64,000 bases of DNA, from assembly GCA_030549495.1 (NCBI GenBank), contig JAUIRK010000014.1, positions 964,501 to 1,028,500 on the forward strand, given 5' to 3'. The translations under genes were made by a program, and so were the position numbers. The notes under the pieces are model-generated. The model saw only the letters and a program-made list of their open reading frames with translations, had not been told where the DNA came from and made no database searches. This document shows positions 23,171 to 34,924 of this stretch, one piece after another (within the stretch, counting starts at the first letter, position 1; the number at the start of each line of letters is the position of its first letter). This stretch comes from Nectonema munidae. Taxonomy: Eukaryota; Nematomorpha; Nectonematoida; Nectonematidae.

Positions 23171-23734
23171 AAATTTTTTTCGAACTACTTTATATTATTA
23201 ACATGTCAATTTTAAGCATCATGAGGAAAATTTCTTTCTAATTTTGCAAAGCAAGCCAATTGCAAACAAAACAAGATAATGTTCACCAATCTGATTCGGT
23301 TTGTGTTTTTCGCTTTACGAGTTTTCATTTTTTAACCATGAATTTGTATAGCTTCAGTTAGGTTAGTATACCTACCCTTGATGCGACTGACGATGTTATT
23401 AATGATAATGAAAGTAATGATAAAAGGTATCCTGAAGACTTAGGAGCTAAGGATCAAGGTCCTTGTCAGCCCGTCAATGACAACTCTTTCAAACTCACAA
23501 CTAAAATGAAAGAAAATTCAAGTCTTCTTGGTACAAAATCTATCCCTGGCTTGAATATTCAGTTTCAAAACAAGCAGCTTTTTGTTTCACTTGTCGTCAC
23601 TTCTTGAAAAAGGGGTAATTTCTTTAAATGTCACACTTTCAGACTTTCATCAGTTTTAAGAAAAAAATTTTCGTATAAATTTCCAGTCTTTCTAACATAG
23701 CTTTTTAAATTAAAAATATTAATGTCTTAATGCT

Positions 23735-26245
23735 TTGAGTTTGTTTTTTTGCAATATTGACCTTAGCCCAACAAATGAAACCCGTTTGGAAGAAGCTTTC
23801 ACACTGAATGGCTTTAAGTCGTGGAAAAAGGCCCTTTGCTCCAATCAAGGTTTCGATAAACACAACAAAAGTGCTTCGCATAAACAATCCTATTTAGACT
23901 GGCAAAACTATATCAAAGTAATGTCAGAAAAAAGTTTAACATCTAAATCCATTACAGATTTGATTTTTAAAGAAAGAGTTAACAACAAGTACATTTGCTT
24001 TTCAAATTTCATTGGTTACTTTATTTTCGTTTAAGATACTACATAAGTTCAATTTTTGATGCTATAAAATTCTTGATTTTGAATGAATTACCTCTAAGAG
24101 GAGATAATGAAAATACTGATATTTTGACTCTTACGTGGGAAAAGTCAAATGGACTTTTTGTGAATTTAATGAGTTTTATGGCACAAAAAGACAATCGCCT
24201 CAGAGAAGTACTGCGAATTAACCATCTTTTTTAAAAAAAAATTTTGTGATAAAATTAATTGTTTAGATTATCAAAACAGTTCCAAAAAATTGTCACTATC
24301 TTTCACCTTCATCTCAAAACGAATTTATAAGTATTTTGAAGAATATTGTCTTGAAAAAATCCGTAGCTAACATCAAATCTGCGGACACTCAATTTTATGC
24401 AATAAAAGTTGATGGTACTAGAGATATATTAAACACATAAGTTCTTGCTGTGGTAATATATCTACTTTTTCTTTATTACTAAATTTTCGGAATGGTTTTA
24501 TATAGGTTGTGCGTTACTGCAAAAATAAAAAGGCTAAAGAGGATTTAATTGGGATACCTCACTTAACAAGTCTTAAAGCTAAGGATATTGCTGAAAGTAT
24601 TATAGAAGCTTTGAGGTGTCACGAAATTCCAACTGATAACATTGTTGGCCAATGCTATGATGGGGCTAATGTTATGTCAGGTTAGTTATTTTGTATTTTT
24701 TTTATAAAGTTATAATATCAATTTAAATACAAGGAGCTAAAAATGGAGTGCAAAAGCACATAAATGATTTAATTGAGAAAGAAGCTTTTTATGTACATTG
24801 CTTCAATCATCAATATCATTTTGTTGTTATGCATTCTATGCAGCAAAACTCACAAAGTCAAAAAATTTTCGCAATGTGCAATGGACTTGAAAAACTTTTT
24901 TCAAGATACGAAATTTCACAAATTTATGAAGGAGAAAAGTTGAAAAGGTTTTTACCTATGAGATGGACAAACCACTATGAAACTACCTGCATAGTGATGA
25001 AAAATCATCGAGAAATTTTGGATATATTGGAAAAGGGTATTCTTGTTAATTTCAACAAATATAACAACCTCATCTTTATTTTTCAAGGTATGGAAAGTCG
25101 TAACCAAAATATTTGTTTGAAATCAACAGGTTTATATAGCTTGTTGAAAAACAAGGAAATTGTTTTTACAGGCTTGGTTATCAAGAAGGTCTTAGATTTG
25201 GTTAAACCTTCCACTGATTATTATTTACAGGCATATTTTGCTCTATTAATTTTAAAAAATAATAAAAAAAAATTTTTAAGTCTGAAAATTGCGATATTTT
25301 AAGCGCCTTGGATATGATCCATTATACGACAAAAGAAATAAAAGGCTTAAAAACCTCAAGAGAGTTTGATAGCATTTTTCATGAAATAAACAAGTATGAA
25401 ACCAATCAAAATTTCAACCGAAGAAAAAATCTGAAAACTTCATCTAATAATGAAGGTAAAATACTACCTAAATTTACTAATTTAATTTTACTGTATCTTA
25501 ATTGAAAAAAAATTGCTAATTGTTTATAAAACTTTCTAAAGAAAGCAACAAACTCTATTTTGAAACCTTGATGAACAAGCTCGTTGATTCTTCAATTCAG
25601 GAACTTTCACTAAGGTTTTTTTTAAACTTTTTATTTCAATTATATATGTCTTTTTTGGAAGATTTAATGAAAAAAACTTCGAGATATTCCAATCAGTTTC
25701 GGCTCTTTTACCCTCTTCTACCAGATTTTTAGAATCAAAATCAGTTTTTTCTCCTCTCCTTAAGATTTTTAACATCGATAAAGATGGCGAGGCAATTGAT
25801 AGTGAAATTAAAATTTTGAAGGTTTTTTTATAATTTATTTTAAATTTAGTTAAACTTGGAAAATATTTTTTAGCCTTTCATACTTTCAAAGTATGATAAG
25901 AAAATACACAAATGCCTTGAAGATGTGTTTTCTATGTTTTACAACATGAAAGAAGCATTTCCAAATCTTTTTACACTATATGCTGGTATGATTTCAAACA
26001 ACTTTGATATGTGATAGAAAGTGTTCAATTTTTTAAGGTTGAATCACTTTTGGTGTTTCAACAGCAGTTTGTGAAAGAGTGTTTTCAAATTTGAAAAGGG
26101 TTTTCACCCCAACAAGAAGTGCTTGCAATCAAAAAAGAAAAGAAGCTCTTGTTTTACTGTCCTTCATGAAGGATTATACTTCAGAAGTCACAAAAGAAGA
26201 ATATATGCATGAGTTTAGTTTGAGAAAAAGACTAATCCTATTTTG
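23735..26245 (+). CDS. hAT transposase, ZMYM1-like, with short introns (damaged)
   Basis: Order of blocks: TTF-type start (GFKSWKKAL, HNKSASHKQ), LPLRGDNENTDILTLTW, FYAIKVDGTRDI (first catalytic Asp region), KAKDIAESIIEALRCHEIP, NIVGQCYDGANVMSG (second Asp region), FYVHCFNHQYHF, MRWTNHYET, and a C-terminal TAVCERVFSNLKRVFTPTRS dimerisation motif followed by ALVLLSFMKDYTSE. Two 53-bp introns with GT-AG borders are visible at 24453-24505 and 24681-24733. The second joins MSG to AKNGVQKHIND in frame. At least one in-frame stop (after DILNT) and possible frame breaks elsewhere suggest it is not functional now. Confidence 0.7.
24453..24505 (+). other. 53-bp intron in the hAT transposase
   Basis: It starts GTAATATATCT and ends TTATATAG. 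Coding reads LAV before it and VRYCKNKKAKEDLIG after it. Confidence 0.55.
24681..24733 (+). other. 53-bp intron in the hAT transposase
   Basis: It starts GTTAGTTATT and ends AATACAAG. Removing it joins CYDGANVMSG to AKNGVQKHINDLIE, the expected family order. Confidence 0.65.
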
Positions 26246-26366
26246 AAATTAATATTTAATGAAATTTTTGATAATAAAAATTTTAATTTTATGAAAAAAA
26301 TTTAATAATGTTTTTTGCCCCCCCCCCCCCCCTCCCCCCTGCAACATAACTCTAACGACGGGCCTG

Positions 26367-26760
26367 CATCATGCACAAACCACGTGTGAAGAGTGATAGA
26401 ATTCGTGAACAGAGAAGCTTGCTGGAGTCATTCATAAAAGTTTGTGATAACTTCCTGGGGACCATCGTTCAAAAGTCTATGTGCAAGTTGTGAACGAGCT
26501 GCTGAGTCGTTATCATGATATTAGATGTAACATGTCTCTAAAAGTTTATGTGGCCCACTCTCATTTGGATTTTTTGCGAAAAATCTTGGTAATGAACATG
26601 ACGAGAGATTCCAGTAGGATATTTCTGTGATGGAGCGACGATTCAAAAGAAAATGGAACCCTAGCATTTTGGCAGGCTTCTGCTGGGGATAAAAAAATGA
26701 AAAACCAACTCCACACAAAAGGCTTAGAAGGACAAAAGTTGTTTAAACTGACAAGTGCGT
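26367..26760 (+). pseudogene. C-terminal part of the uncharacterised repeat-associated protein
   Basis: This resumes the protein cut at 22147. It reads FIKVCDNFLG, VNELLSRYHDIRCNMSLKVY, SHLDFFAKNLGNEHDERFQ, DISVMERRFKRKWNPSILAG and FCWG, with breaks between blocks. The SHLDFF...DERFxxDI...MERR order is the known C-terminal signature (from memory) of an unnamed protein family that is repetitive in arthropod genomes. The TIR at 27101 closes the element. Confidence 0.6.
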
Positions 26761-27657
26761 GTCTTTAATTCATAATGAATAAATGTTTTGTCATGCCAAC
26801 CAAATTTTTGTTTTGTTTTTTGTAACTTTAAGTATTTGCAATGTTGTGTTCAATAAGCAATATTTTGCAGTATATTATAAAACATATGGTACACTTAACA
26901 GGTCTTACTTGTACTTTTTTTGAAGCTGAAATTTATTTAAATTAAGCATTTGACGTTTTTAGCAAAATATTGGTAAAATATTTCAGTAATATTAACTGCG
27001 TAATATTTGAAAGCCAAAATAATTTTTTTTCTTCAGAATCTGAACTTCATTATCTGAATAGTTTTTCGTAATTTTATGTTCGGATTAACGAGGGCTGGCT
27101 ATATCTTCCAGTGTTTGATTTTTTAAAAATATCATGCCATGATATTGAAAGGATAGATATTTTATCGGATATGTTTTTTGATTTTATTATTCAAATGAGT
27201 ACATAATAAAAAAGTAATGACGAAAATTTAAATGAAAAAATATAAAAAGTTTATAAATTTAATTTAACGTAAATGAGAAGGAGAACTCATTCATGGAATT
27301 GATAAAGTTGAAATAAATACTAAACAAATTTTTATAAATCAAATCTACAACTTCGCACATTAATAATAGTATTGCATGAAAAATGTCTATTTAAATAAAC
27401 ACATACCAAAATGGAAGAAATGTATATGAATAATATATGAAATGATGATGATGATGATGGCGATTGGTGTTGATTTGTTAATGATGGCGACAACAATGAT
27501 ATTGAAGATATAAACTTCGTACACGTGGACATTTTGAGAAAATTCATCAATATCAAAAATGAAGGACTCATTCGCCGAATCAATAACAAGATATAGATAA
27601 ATATGAAAACTTTAGTGTCAAATTAGAGTAATAAAATAATAAAAAATACATTACATT

Positions 27658-27892
27658 TTAGCAATTATTCTTAGAATGTTTAATAAGCCATTGAAGAGTT
27701 ATGTCAATATTTTCCTTTTCTTTGCAAGAAATGGAGTATAAACAAATTTCTCGATCTTGGAGAGAAGATAGCCCTAGCATCTCTATTAGATCGTTTTCAT
27801 TGAGAGAGCCTTCTAAATCCTTCTTGTTTCCAAGAACAAGGACTGGAATGTTCATTAGTTGTGGCTTTTCAAGTAATTGGTGTAGTTCTGCT
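27658..27892 (-). CDS. ARL8: ARL8, exon 2 (C-terminal half)
   Basis: This is the second and last exon of the ARL8 GTPase. The acceptor is TTTTTTAG. The first codon is completed from exon 1, giving K108 and then [12 protein letters not shown]. It holds the guanine-specificity motif GNKKD (about residues 129-133) and the [15 protein letters not shown] segment, corresponding to the base-binding SxK/A region and C-terminal helix of ARL8. The stop codon is at 27658-27660. The two exons give 185 residues; human ARL8B has 186. Confidence 0.93.
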
Positions 27893-29715
27893 CTAAAAAA
27901 TTAAGTTATCTATATCTTAAAAAATTATAATTGTTCACATAATTCCCCATTTTCTACGTTCTTTAGATTCTACTTATTATTATCATGTTTACCCACCATT
28001 AATTCAAAATGAAGCAGTAGTGTTCCGAAATATTTGCAATGAAAATAATGCAGTCAATCTTTGTCTTTTCGGATTAGATTAAAATCCGAATTCTTCATAG
28101 TCTAAACAAATTTTGGATGATTGTTTAAACTCAATGTTAGACTTTAAAAATCTGAATCCTTCACAATCAGTACTCCAAAAAGTCTTTTTTGATCAAGACT
28201 AATTTAGATCTCAAAATTCCAATACTTTTTCCAAATAAAATTTTATAGTTAAAAAAATTAAATATATCAAGTATATGTGTATCATGTAAGATACAAAAAA
28301 GATTTGTTAAAAAGTTAAAACTAAACCATTAAATTTAAGCTGGATAATCCAAATTTTTTCTCTATCTGAATAAATTTTGATGAAAAAAAATCGAGTTTAC
28401 TGAGGCATATTTCAAAAAGAAAATTTTTCCTAAAACTATTAAAATAATCCTTCTCGAAATTAAGGTATAAAGATCGGCTATTTTTAACATTCAAAAGTGA
28501 AAACTATAGGCCATTAAAACAAAAATCTTTAAACTCACAGCATGGTCAGTGTTTATAATGATAATAATAATAATAGTAATCAAGATTTTAGTAACATTAT
28601 ACGAAATAGAGTATAGGCATGTAACTTTTCCAAAATTTTTACCTATTACCTTTACTTGCCGGTATCGACAGCCACGCCAATTCTAATACTAAACGTAAAT
28701 CTTATAAGAACAAATGAAAATGCACATACGCGTTTAACCCCCTTAGTTCCAACGTTCCTAAAGGAAATGCAGGCGAACAATTGTTTCAAATAGAATAGAG
28801 ATTATTGAAGTCTTCGCGTTCCCTATGGGAACATTGGTACTAAATGGATTCATTAAAATAACTGATCATTTGATATACTAATATAGCTAAAATTAGTGAG
28901 ATGATACAAGATTTATCGGCATTGAAAATCATAGGAATTGTCTTTTTTAAGTATCGTCATGGGAATCGTAACAGCAAAATTTACCACCACTCAAAGATTG
29001 AATACACGTGGTGAATGAGTATAAAAAATTATCAATCTTTACTCTAAAATTTGCATAACGTTGCTTAATCAACAAATTTGATAGCAGTATATAAGTTGAT
29101 AACAAAGTTATATATTTTGCTCTCAAAACGAAAGCGATCGTAAGCGTTTGTATGATTCGAAAACAAAATATTAGTATAAAAACAAACTTGAATTGATTTT
29201 TTTTGACAAAAAATCTATAATTTGACTTAATAAATTTTCACATGTGAATACTTATTTACTTTTGTCCTTCGTTCGGATATAGGCAATTTCGGCTATAACG
29301 AATTAAAACTAAAGGAACTCAGAAATTCATTATACACGATTTTTAATGTAGATCGAGATTTGTTCATAAGATCTTTTAAATCTTCACAAATTTTAGGAGG
29401 TTCTTGAGTATTTCAAATATAGAATCAAGTGAAATTGATTCTAAACATTTAGAATCATTCTTGTAAAGGTTGTTTGGAGGTTAAACCCATATATTTGGAA
29501 TACAGAATATCAAAAGTATCTGAAAGCAATGAATATTTCCCTCAGGCGTGAGTATATAATAAAAATTTTGAGAACTTTAAGAAAAAATAAGAATTTTTAA
29601 GAGAACCAAAAAATAACTTAGTATTATTATTATTATCATAAATTTAGGTATTAAAATTCTCTGTAAAAAATTGTGAAAATGTGAAAAGGTTTGCTAGCGC
29701 TAGAAGAAAGATTAC
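27893..29715 (-). other. ARL8 intron
   Basis: The 1823-bp intron starts GTAATC after codon 107 and ends TTTTTTAG. It carries a TTAA-type MITE at 28734-28856 and no other recognisable gene. Confidence 0.85.
28734..28856. mobile_element. piggyBac-like MITE inside the ARL8 intron
   Basis: TTAA borders lie at 28734-28737 and 28853-28856. The interior ends in GTTCCCTATGGGAACATTGG, the same palindrome block as in the 19868-20006 copy. The left end is TTAACCCCCTTAGT. Its outer ends are more diverged than in the sister copy. Confidence 0.55.
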
Positions 29716-30038
29716 TTGGCGGCTTCAAATTTATCTTTATCTGCTGAATCAACCATATACACAATTGCATTGACTCCACGACAATATCTCTCCCACATAC
29801 TCCTGAAACGGGGTTGACCTCCAATGTCCCAAATCTTGATGATAACATTTCCTTTCGTAATTTTACGCATGTTAAATCCCACTGTCGGAATCATATCTTC
29901 CGTGTATTCGCCAGAAGCTATGACATTAACGAATGTTGTTTTTCCAGAATATTGCAAACCTACTAAAGTGAGCTCCATTTCTTCTTTCCAGAACAAACTT
30001 TTGAACCAGTCCAAAACTTTATTGATTATTGCTAACAT
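29716..30038 (-). CDS. ARL8: ARL8, exon 1 (N-terminal half)
   Basis: ARL8 is an Arf-like small GTPase on lysosomes. It recruits kinesin adaptors and the HOPS tether to move and fuse lysosomes. The start [20 protein letters not shown] matches the ARL8 amphipathic N-terminus, which is acetylated rather than myristoylated. There is no Gly at position 2, unlike classical Arfs. The P-loop is GLQYSGKT (27-34), switch I includes PTVGFNM (51-57), and switch II is WDIGGQ (70-75) with Gln75. [17 protein letters not shown] follows. The exon ends AA, then GTAATC, 107 codons plus two bases. No other gene overlaps. This single ARL8 looks intact. Confidence 0.95.
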
Positions 30039-30351
30039 GGCTTAATTTACTCAAAATTTACTAAACAGAAAAGAAATTTAAATAAATACAGATTAAATAT
30101 TTACAATATTATAAATACACAATTTAATTATATATAATATATGTTATCAAGCATATTTATAAGGTTGCCATCATGATCATCAGTGCCAACATTAAACCTA
30201 ATCATGAACTATATCAGGGTTAAGAAATAATTCTAGGGGGCCATAGAGCTAACTTTGAAAAATATTGGGCCAAAAGAAGCTTCTGGGGCCACAGAAAATT
30301 TGAAAATCAAAAAATATCAACATCTAGGTATATATTGGATATCTGTTTATA

Positions 30352-32126
30352 GTAGGGGCGCACATCCAGGGGGTGAGACCCCCTCCCCCATCATGTGATT
30401 TCAAGCTGGGCGAAAAGGCCTTCCGCACACCCAATAATTTTCAATTTTCCGAATTATACATCTTTTTTTATAGTACCTAAAAGATTTGTTTGTCTTGTGA
30501 GTAGATTTTCTATATTACTTTTCTTATTTTAAGGTTAAGTCTTAAAATGAATATTTAAAATCTTTTTTTTTCATTAATTTCAACTTCATCGATATAATAA
30601 TGCAAATTTGAGCTATATTTGTTCAGAGGCAGTAATGTACCCAGTATTTGAACAGGATCCCATACATTTTTCAGAGGGGCAAATATTTTTCATAGCACAT
30701 AACTATATAAGAACTCTATAATTTAGAGCTTAAAATGTTTATCCCTATTAATTACTGCAACAAGGCTCGTCGATAAGGGGGCAAGACGGCTTTGCCCCCT
30801 GGGATTTACTTTGCCCTTCTGAAACTCCTTAGAAATATATAAATGTAAAGATTTTTTTATAGTCCTGGCCTCCATTAAAATTAGTTTTGCCCCACCGCAT
30901 CCCCTTGACCAGTTTTGTCCACCCCCATTTTTACTTGAAGTCGGGCGATGGAGCTAATTTAAACAAGCAATCTTTTATTCCAGAAATCAAATATATAGCA
31001 TCTTTATTCTTATGAAGATTATATAAGATGACTCTATTTTTCTGTTACTAATCTAAATTGGAAAATTTTTAAAATTTACTTTTAAGCAACAATCAATCCA
31101 CATAAGCAATTCATTTGATATGAACCAGGCTTGTTGACAATTAGTGCGATGAGAGGCTCAAGAAATTATTTAGTTCCTAATCAATATTGGATCGGATAGT
31201 GTGTTTGTGAAATAATCTATTGTCAAATAAAATAGGTCTGACTGTATTAAAACAATGAGTCTTCTATACCACCCTTTTGGATCGTTTGACAGGAAGATAT
31301 GCTTCACCTTTACAAGTTGAGAACTTCTTAGCACATTCAATATGTCTTTGCAGCAAGGTAATGTCAACTGTTCTCCTATGTTGTGGGACTTTTTGACAAA
31401 AGATATTTTTATAAAACTTTATAGAAGGATTTCGAACGATACTTAAAATTTTGTAAAAACATTCCTGTGTTATCAAACCTGGATTTGTGCAATCGTTGAA
31501 CTTGACGTTTAAAATAGTCAATAGTTTTGTTTATTAAACTCGAGTGTTTCACTACCAACACAAGCTTCACTTGACGGCTTTAGAAAAAATCGATACTAAC
31601 ACTTCAGAACACAAAAGAAACGTATGTACCTATTTCCCATCAGACGTTAATGCAGTAAAACAAAATTTCAAGTATGTCGTCATATTTCTTTTTTAAGCCA
31701 TTAAGAAAAATGCACATTTACATCTATAAAATTAGGCCTGAAAAGCAATAAAAATAGTTTAACTCAATTCAAAGACTAAATATCCATTCTTTTAAATGTG
31801 ACTTATTGGGAAAATCGTAAATGACCCAATATCGATTCAATATGTTGCGCAAAATGATCCACTCAGTAACCCCTTCTCGGTCCCTATGGAACTGCTTCGC
31901 GATCGCAGAGCACTGCAGACTCCCGTTTGAAACCACTGGGTTAGAAGGTAGTGGGTGCCATCAGAATTACAAACAAGGCTAAATTATACTTGCTTACAGT
32001 GCAAGTATAATGTCGGGTAAAAATGGCGTTGTGTTCATTGGACAAAAATTCTTTTATAATAAATTATTTTGAAAATTATATTAAAAAAAAAGATCCCATC
32101 CCCGAAAAATTGAGGATGTGCGCTTC
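30352..32126. mobile_element. hAT-like element bounded by GGGGCGCACATCC ends
   Basis: The left end AGGGGCGCACATCCAGGGGG and the right end, on the minus strand, CAGAAGCGCACATCC form an imperfect inverted repeat. No matching 8-bp flanks were found. The inside holds a shorter unit (30765-30940) and another hAT-like terminus read on the minus strand near 31951 (CCCAGTGGTTTCAAACGGG). No transposase was recognised. It could be one large non-autonomous element or two unrelated ends. Confidence 0.4.
30765..30940. mobile_element. Short relative of the 22148-26366 hAT
   Basis: It starts CAAGGCTCGTCGATAAGGGGG, then has a TTGCCCCCT block and TTTGCCCTTCTGA. This parallels the first 70 bp of the complete hAT (CAGGCCCGTCGATAAGGGGG, TTGCCCCCC, TTTGCCTCCTCTGA). 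The right end near 30938 reads CATCGCCCGAC on the minus strand. About 175 bp, non-coding. Confidence 0.5.
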
Positions 32127-32574
32127 TGGAATGGATATTTTATTGTACTAATCTACCCATATGTGTAACTAAAAAACACATATTAGAATAGACCCCCCCC
32201 CCGCCAATAAAAATGAATAAGATGAGACTTATGCAAAGATTTCTTTACATGTAATTCCCGCGATTTTGCACATTTCGTTGTTCGCAATCCGCCAACTTAA
32301 TCTTCAGTACAAACATATAATAATTAACATGATCTTCCTTCATTTTTCAGTCATTATCATTTAAATATTTTCTTTTTAATTTTTTTTAAGTTTAATGCTT
32401 AAAAAATTGCAAATAAATAAAATTTTAAAAAGAAATAATATTCTCTTTTGATTTTTGAGTTTATAAAAAAGCAAACTAAAATAATTTTGAAATAAAATAT
32501 TGAAATTTCAAAATTCATTTTCGCCCACATCAACTAAGCCAGATTATAGAACAACTTAAAACTAACGGGCTAAA

Positions 32575-33064
32575 TCACATTAGCTGACGCTATTAGATAT
32601 ACTAAAAAATCTAGGGATTTTGTGATACCCTCAGCTATTGGAAACTGCTGACAACAAATTAGACTTACAATCAAAGTAGACAATATGTCTCTTAACAAAA
32701 CTTTTATCTCTAACTAAGCTACTGCAAGACGCAATATCTATTTTAAACATTGATACTTCAAATGTCATGTCTTCAGGAGAATTTATCACAGGAGACAAAA
32801 CCCAACAAACTTTTGAAGAACTTACTAACAAAGAATTGATTGAATATATAATACCTGCACTCAACGACTCAAAGGATGATGACTTAATACCAGAAATTCA
32901 AAGCAAGCCAGCCATGAAAGATGTAAAAGCCATCTTTAAATGTATGCAGAACTTTCTTAAAATGTAGTGAAAAGAGAAGGGATGGAGATTTATCTTTATT
33001 AGAAAATTTAGATAAAAGAATTAATGTTATTGCTACTTCAAATTTGAAACAAAAAATATTTTAG
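32575..33064 (+). pseudogene. Tigger/CENP-B-like transposase C-terminal remnant
   Basis: Frames in order give AIRYTKKSRDFVIPSAIGNC (like the pogo/Tigger segment before the C-terminal tail), then NVMSSGEFITGDKTQQTFEE, TNKELIEYIIPALNDSKDDD and MKDVKAIFKCMQNFL, ending in SLLENLDKRI. The layout fits the acidic C-terminal tail of Tigger transposases. Breaks and the lack of the DDE core show a fragment. Family resemblance is by eye. Confidence 0.45.
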
Positions 33065-33407
33065 ATTTTTTTATTTAGTAAATAAATTTTTCAATGGCTT
33101 AATTTTACATTTTCGTTAAAGCAGCCTTTTCAAAGTTGTTGTTTGCAAATTCTTCTATAGAAAATGTAGCTTGGAGTAAACTAAAAGTTTTTTTAACTAG
33201 AAAATCAACTCCCCCAGTTTACCACCACCCTCGATTGCCAGAGATTGCGGTAAAACGAGGGCGCGCTGTTTTATAGAAATGCAAGTAACGATGTAACTTG
33301 TGCTGAGAAAATCAATTGAAAAAAGAAACCCCTGTATGCGTTATTCACTGATACGAATTGTTAAATAAAAAAAGAATCAATTTTTTTAGTTATGTATCTG
33401 ATCATGT

Positions 33408-33871
<464 letters not shown>

Positions 33872-34924
33872 TATCATCACCATCTACTGTAATATCAAAC
33901 TACCAGCAAAATATCTTATTTTTGTGTCAGATAAAAATTTAAACGAAAATTACAAGATATATTTTAGAGACAAAAACTTTGGATAAAATAAAGATTAAAT
34001 TCATGCAAGCAAGCATTCATGGTTATATACTACTAACTAAATATCAAGTATCATGCTATTTTATCAAGCAATACTGAGAGGAAACGACTTTAACGAACAG
34101 CTCAAAAATAAGTCAACTATAATAATTCCATTTAAATATTCTCAATGTCTTATAATGTGAACACTTCATATACTTCATATTCTCTCTGCCATTTAGAACA
34201 AAACACTAAGTATGCTCTTTTCAAAAGTGCATAGTTTGCAAAATACCACTTATATAATATAGTTTAAACAAACGTATATTTCATACGACTCAGCTGGTTG
34301 AAAACACTTTAAACATATTCCAATCATTACAGTGACAAACCTCAGAGAAGGTTGTGTTCAGGTTTCATTAGGAAAATGCAGACAATCTGAGGGATCTCCA
34401 CATCTATCTTCATGCGAATGTGGAACGGATATCGATTTGGAGTTCTGGGAGGCTGCGATCTCAACTATGGATGCGTTTGGATGTGATTTTTGGTCTACAC
34501 CATGACCTATATAATTTGCAGATTACCTTGACAATGTTCAGATGTTGCATGCATATCATTTTCAAGTATAAGTGAGGCCCCAATATCAGACCTTCGATGA
34601 CGATATTAATATTAATCTCCTTCAGCTTACCAACTCAAAAGTGACCAAGTAATAGGGATGTAAGTACAGCTCTTCTCTCGAGGAAAAGTTTCAGTGATTA
34701 ATAAAAATGTCCTAGACTTAGACTTAGGTGGCAATAAAATGTAATCAATCACAAAAGTTTCTTCACATGATTTATACACAATTATGTGCTCCGTTCGTTT
34801 ATTGAGGTGTGTTGGCTATAAATAAAATGATGCTATCTGCAAAACTTAAAATAAATTTTCCCTTCTTCGTTTGTCTTTCCATATCCATATCTTCTTTAAA
34901 CCTGTTTATAAGTGGTATAATCTA

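Larger units (their letters stand above)
22148..26366 (+). mobile_element. hAT transposon, complete ends, perfect 8-bp target duplication
   Basis: Termini are CAGGCCCGTCGATAAG on the left and CAGGCCCGTCGTTAGAG on the right (minus strand). CATCATGC is duplicated exactly on both sides (22140-22147 and 26367-26374). Total length is 4219 bp. It carries a ZMYM1-type hAT transposase on the plus strand (about 23735-26245). A homopolymer-rich patch lies at 22897-23170 and a run of 15 C lies just inside the right end. The perfect duplication implies a fairly young insertion. Confidence 0.9.
20616..27101 (+). mobile_element. DNA transposon with Tigger-like ends, host of a nested hAT
   Basis: The left end, just inside a TA, is CAAACAATCCTCGTTAAACC. 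The right end on the minus strand, just inside a TA, is TAGCCAGCCCTCGTTAATCC. Both have TA, nine bases, then CTCGTTAA(A/T)CCG, so they look like a true terminal inverted repeat of pogo/Tigger type. Without the 4.2-kb hAT and its target duplication the element is about 2.26 kb. Its coding pieces (21129-22147 and 26367-26760) do not resemble a Tigger DDE transposase. Confidence 0.6.

Noticed and set aside
22842-23171. Gly/Lys/Phe-rich open frames
   Set aside because: Translation of A, G and T homopolymers, possibly an assembly artefact.
27332-27589. 85-codon minus-strand frame downstream of ARL8
   Set aside because: It includes a short GAT-repeat reading as poly-Ser, lies after the ARL8 stop, and has no family match.
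31264-31521. 85-codon minus-strand frame as a host gene
   Set aside because: No recognisable family or splice context, and it lies between transposon-type ends.
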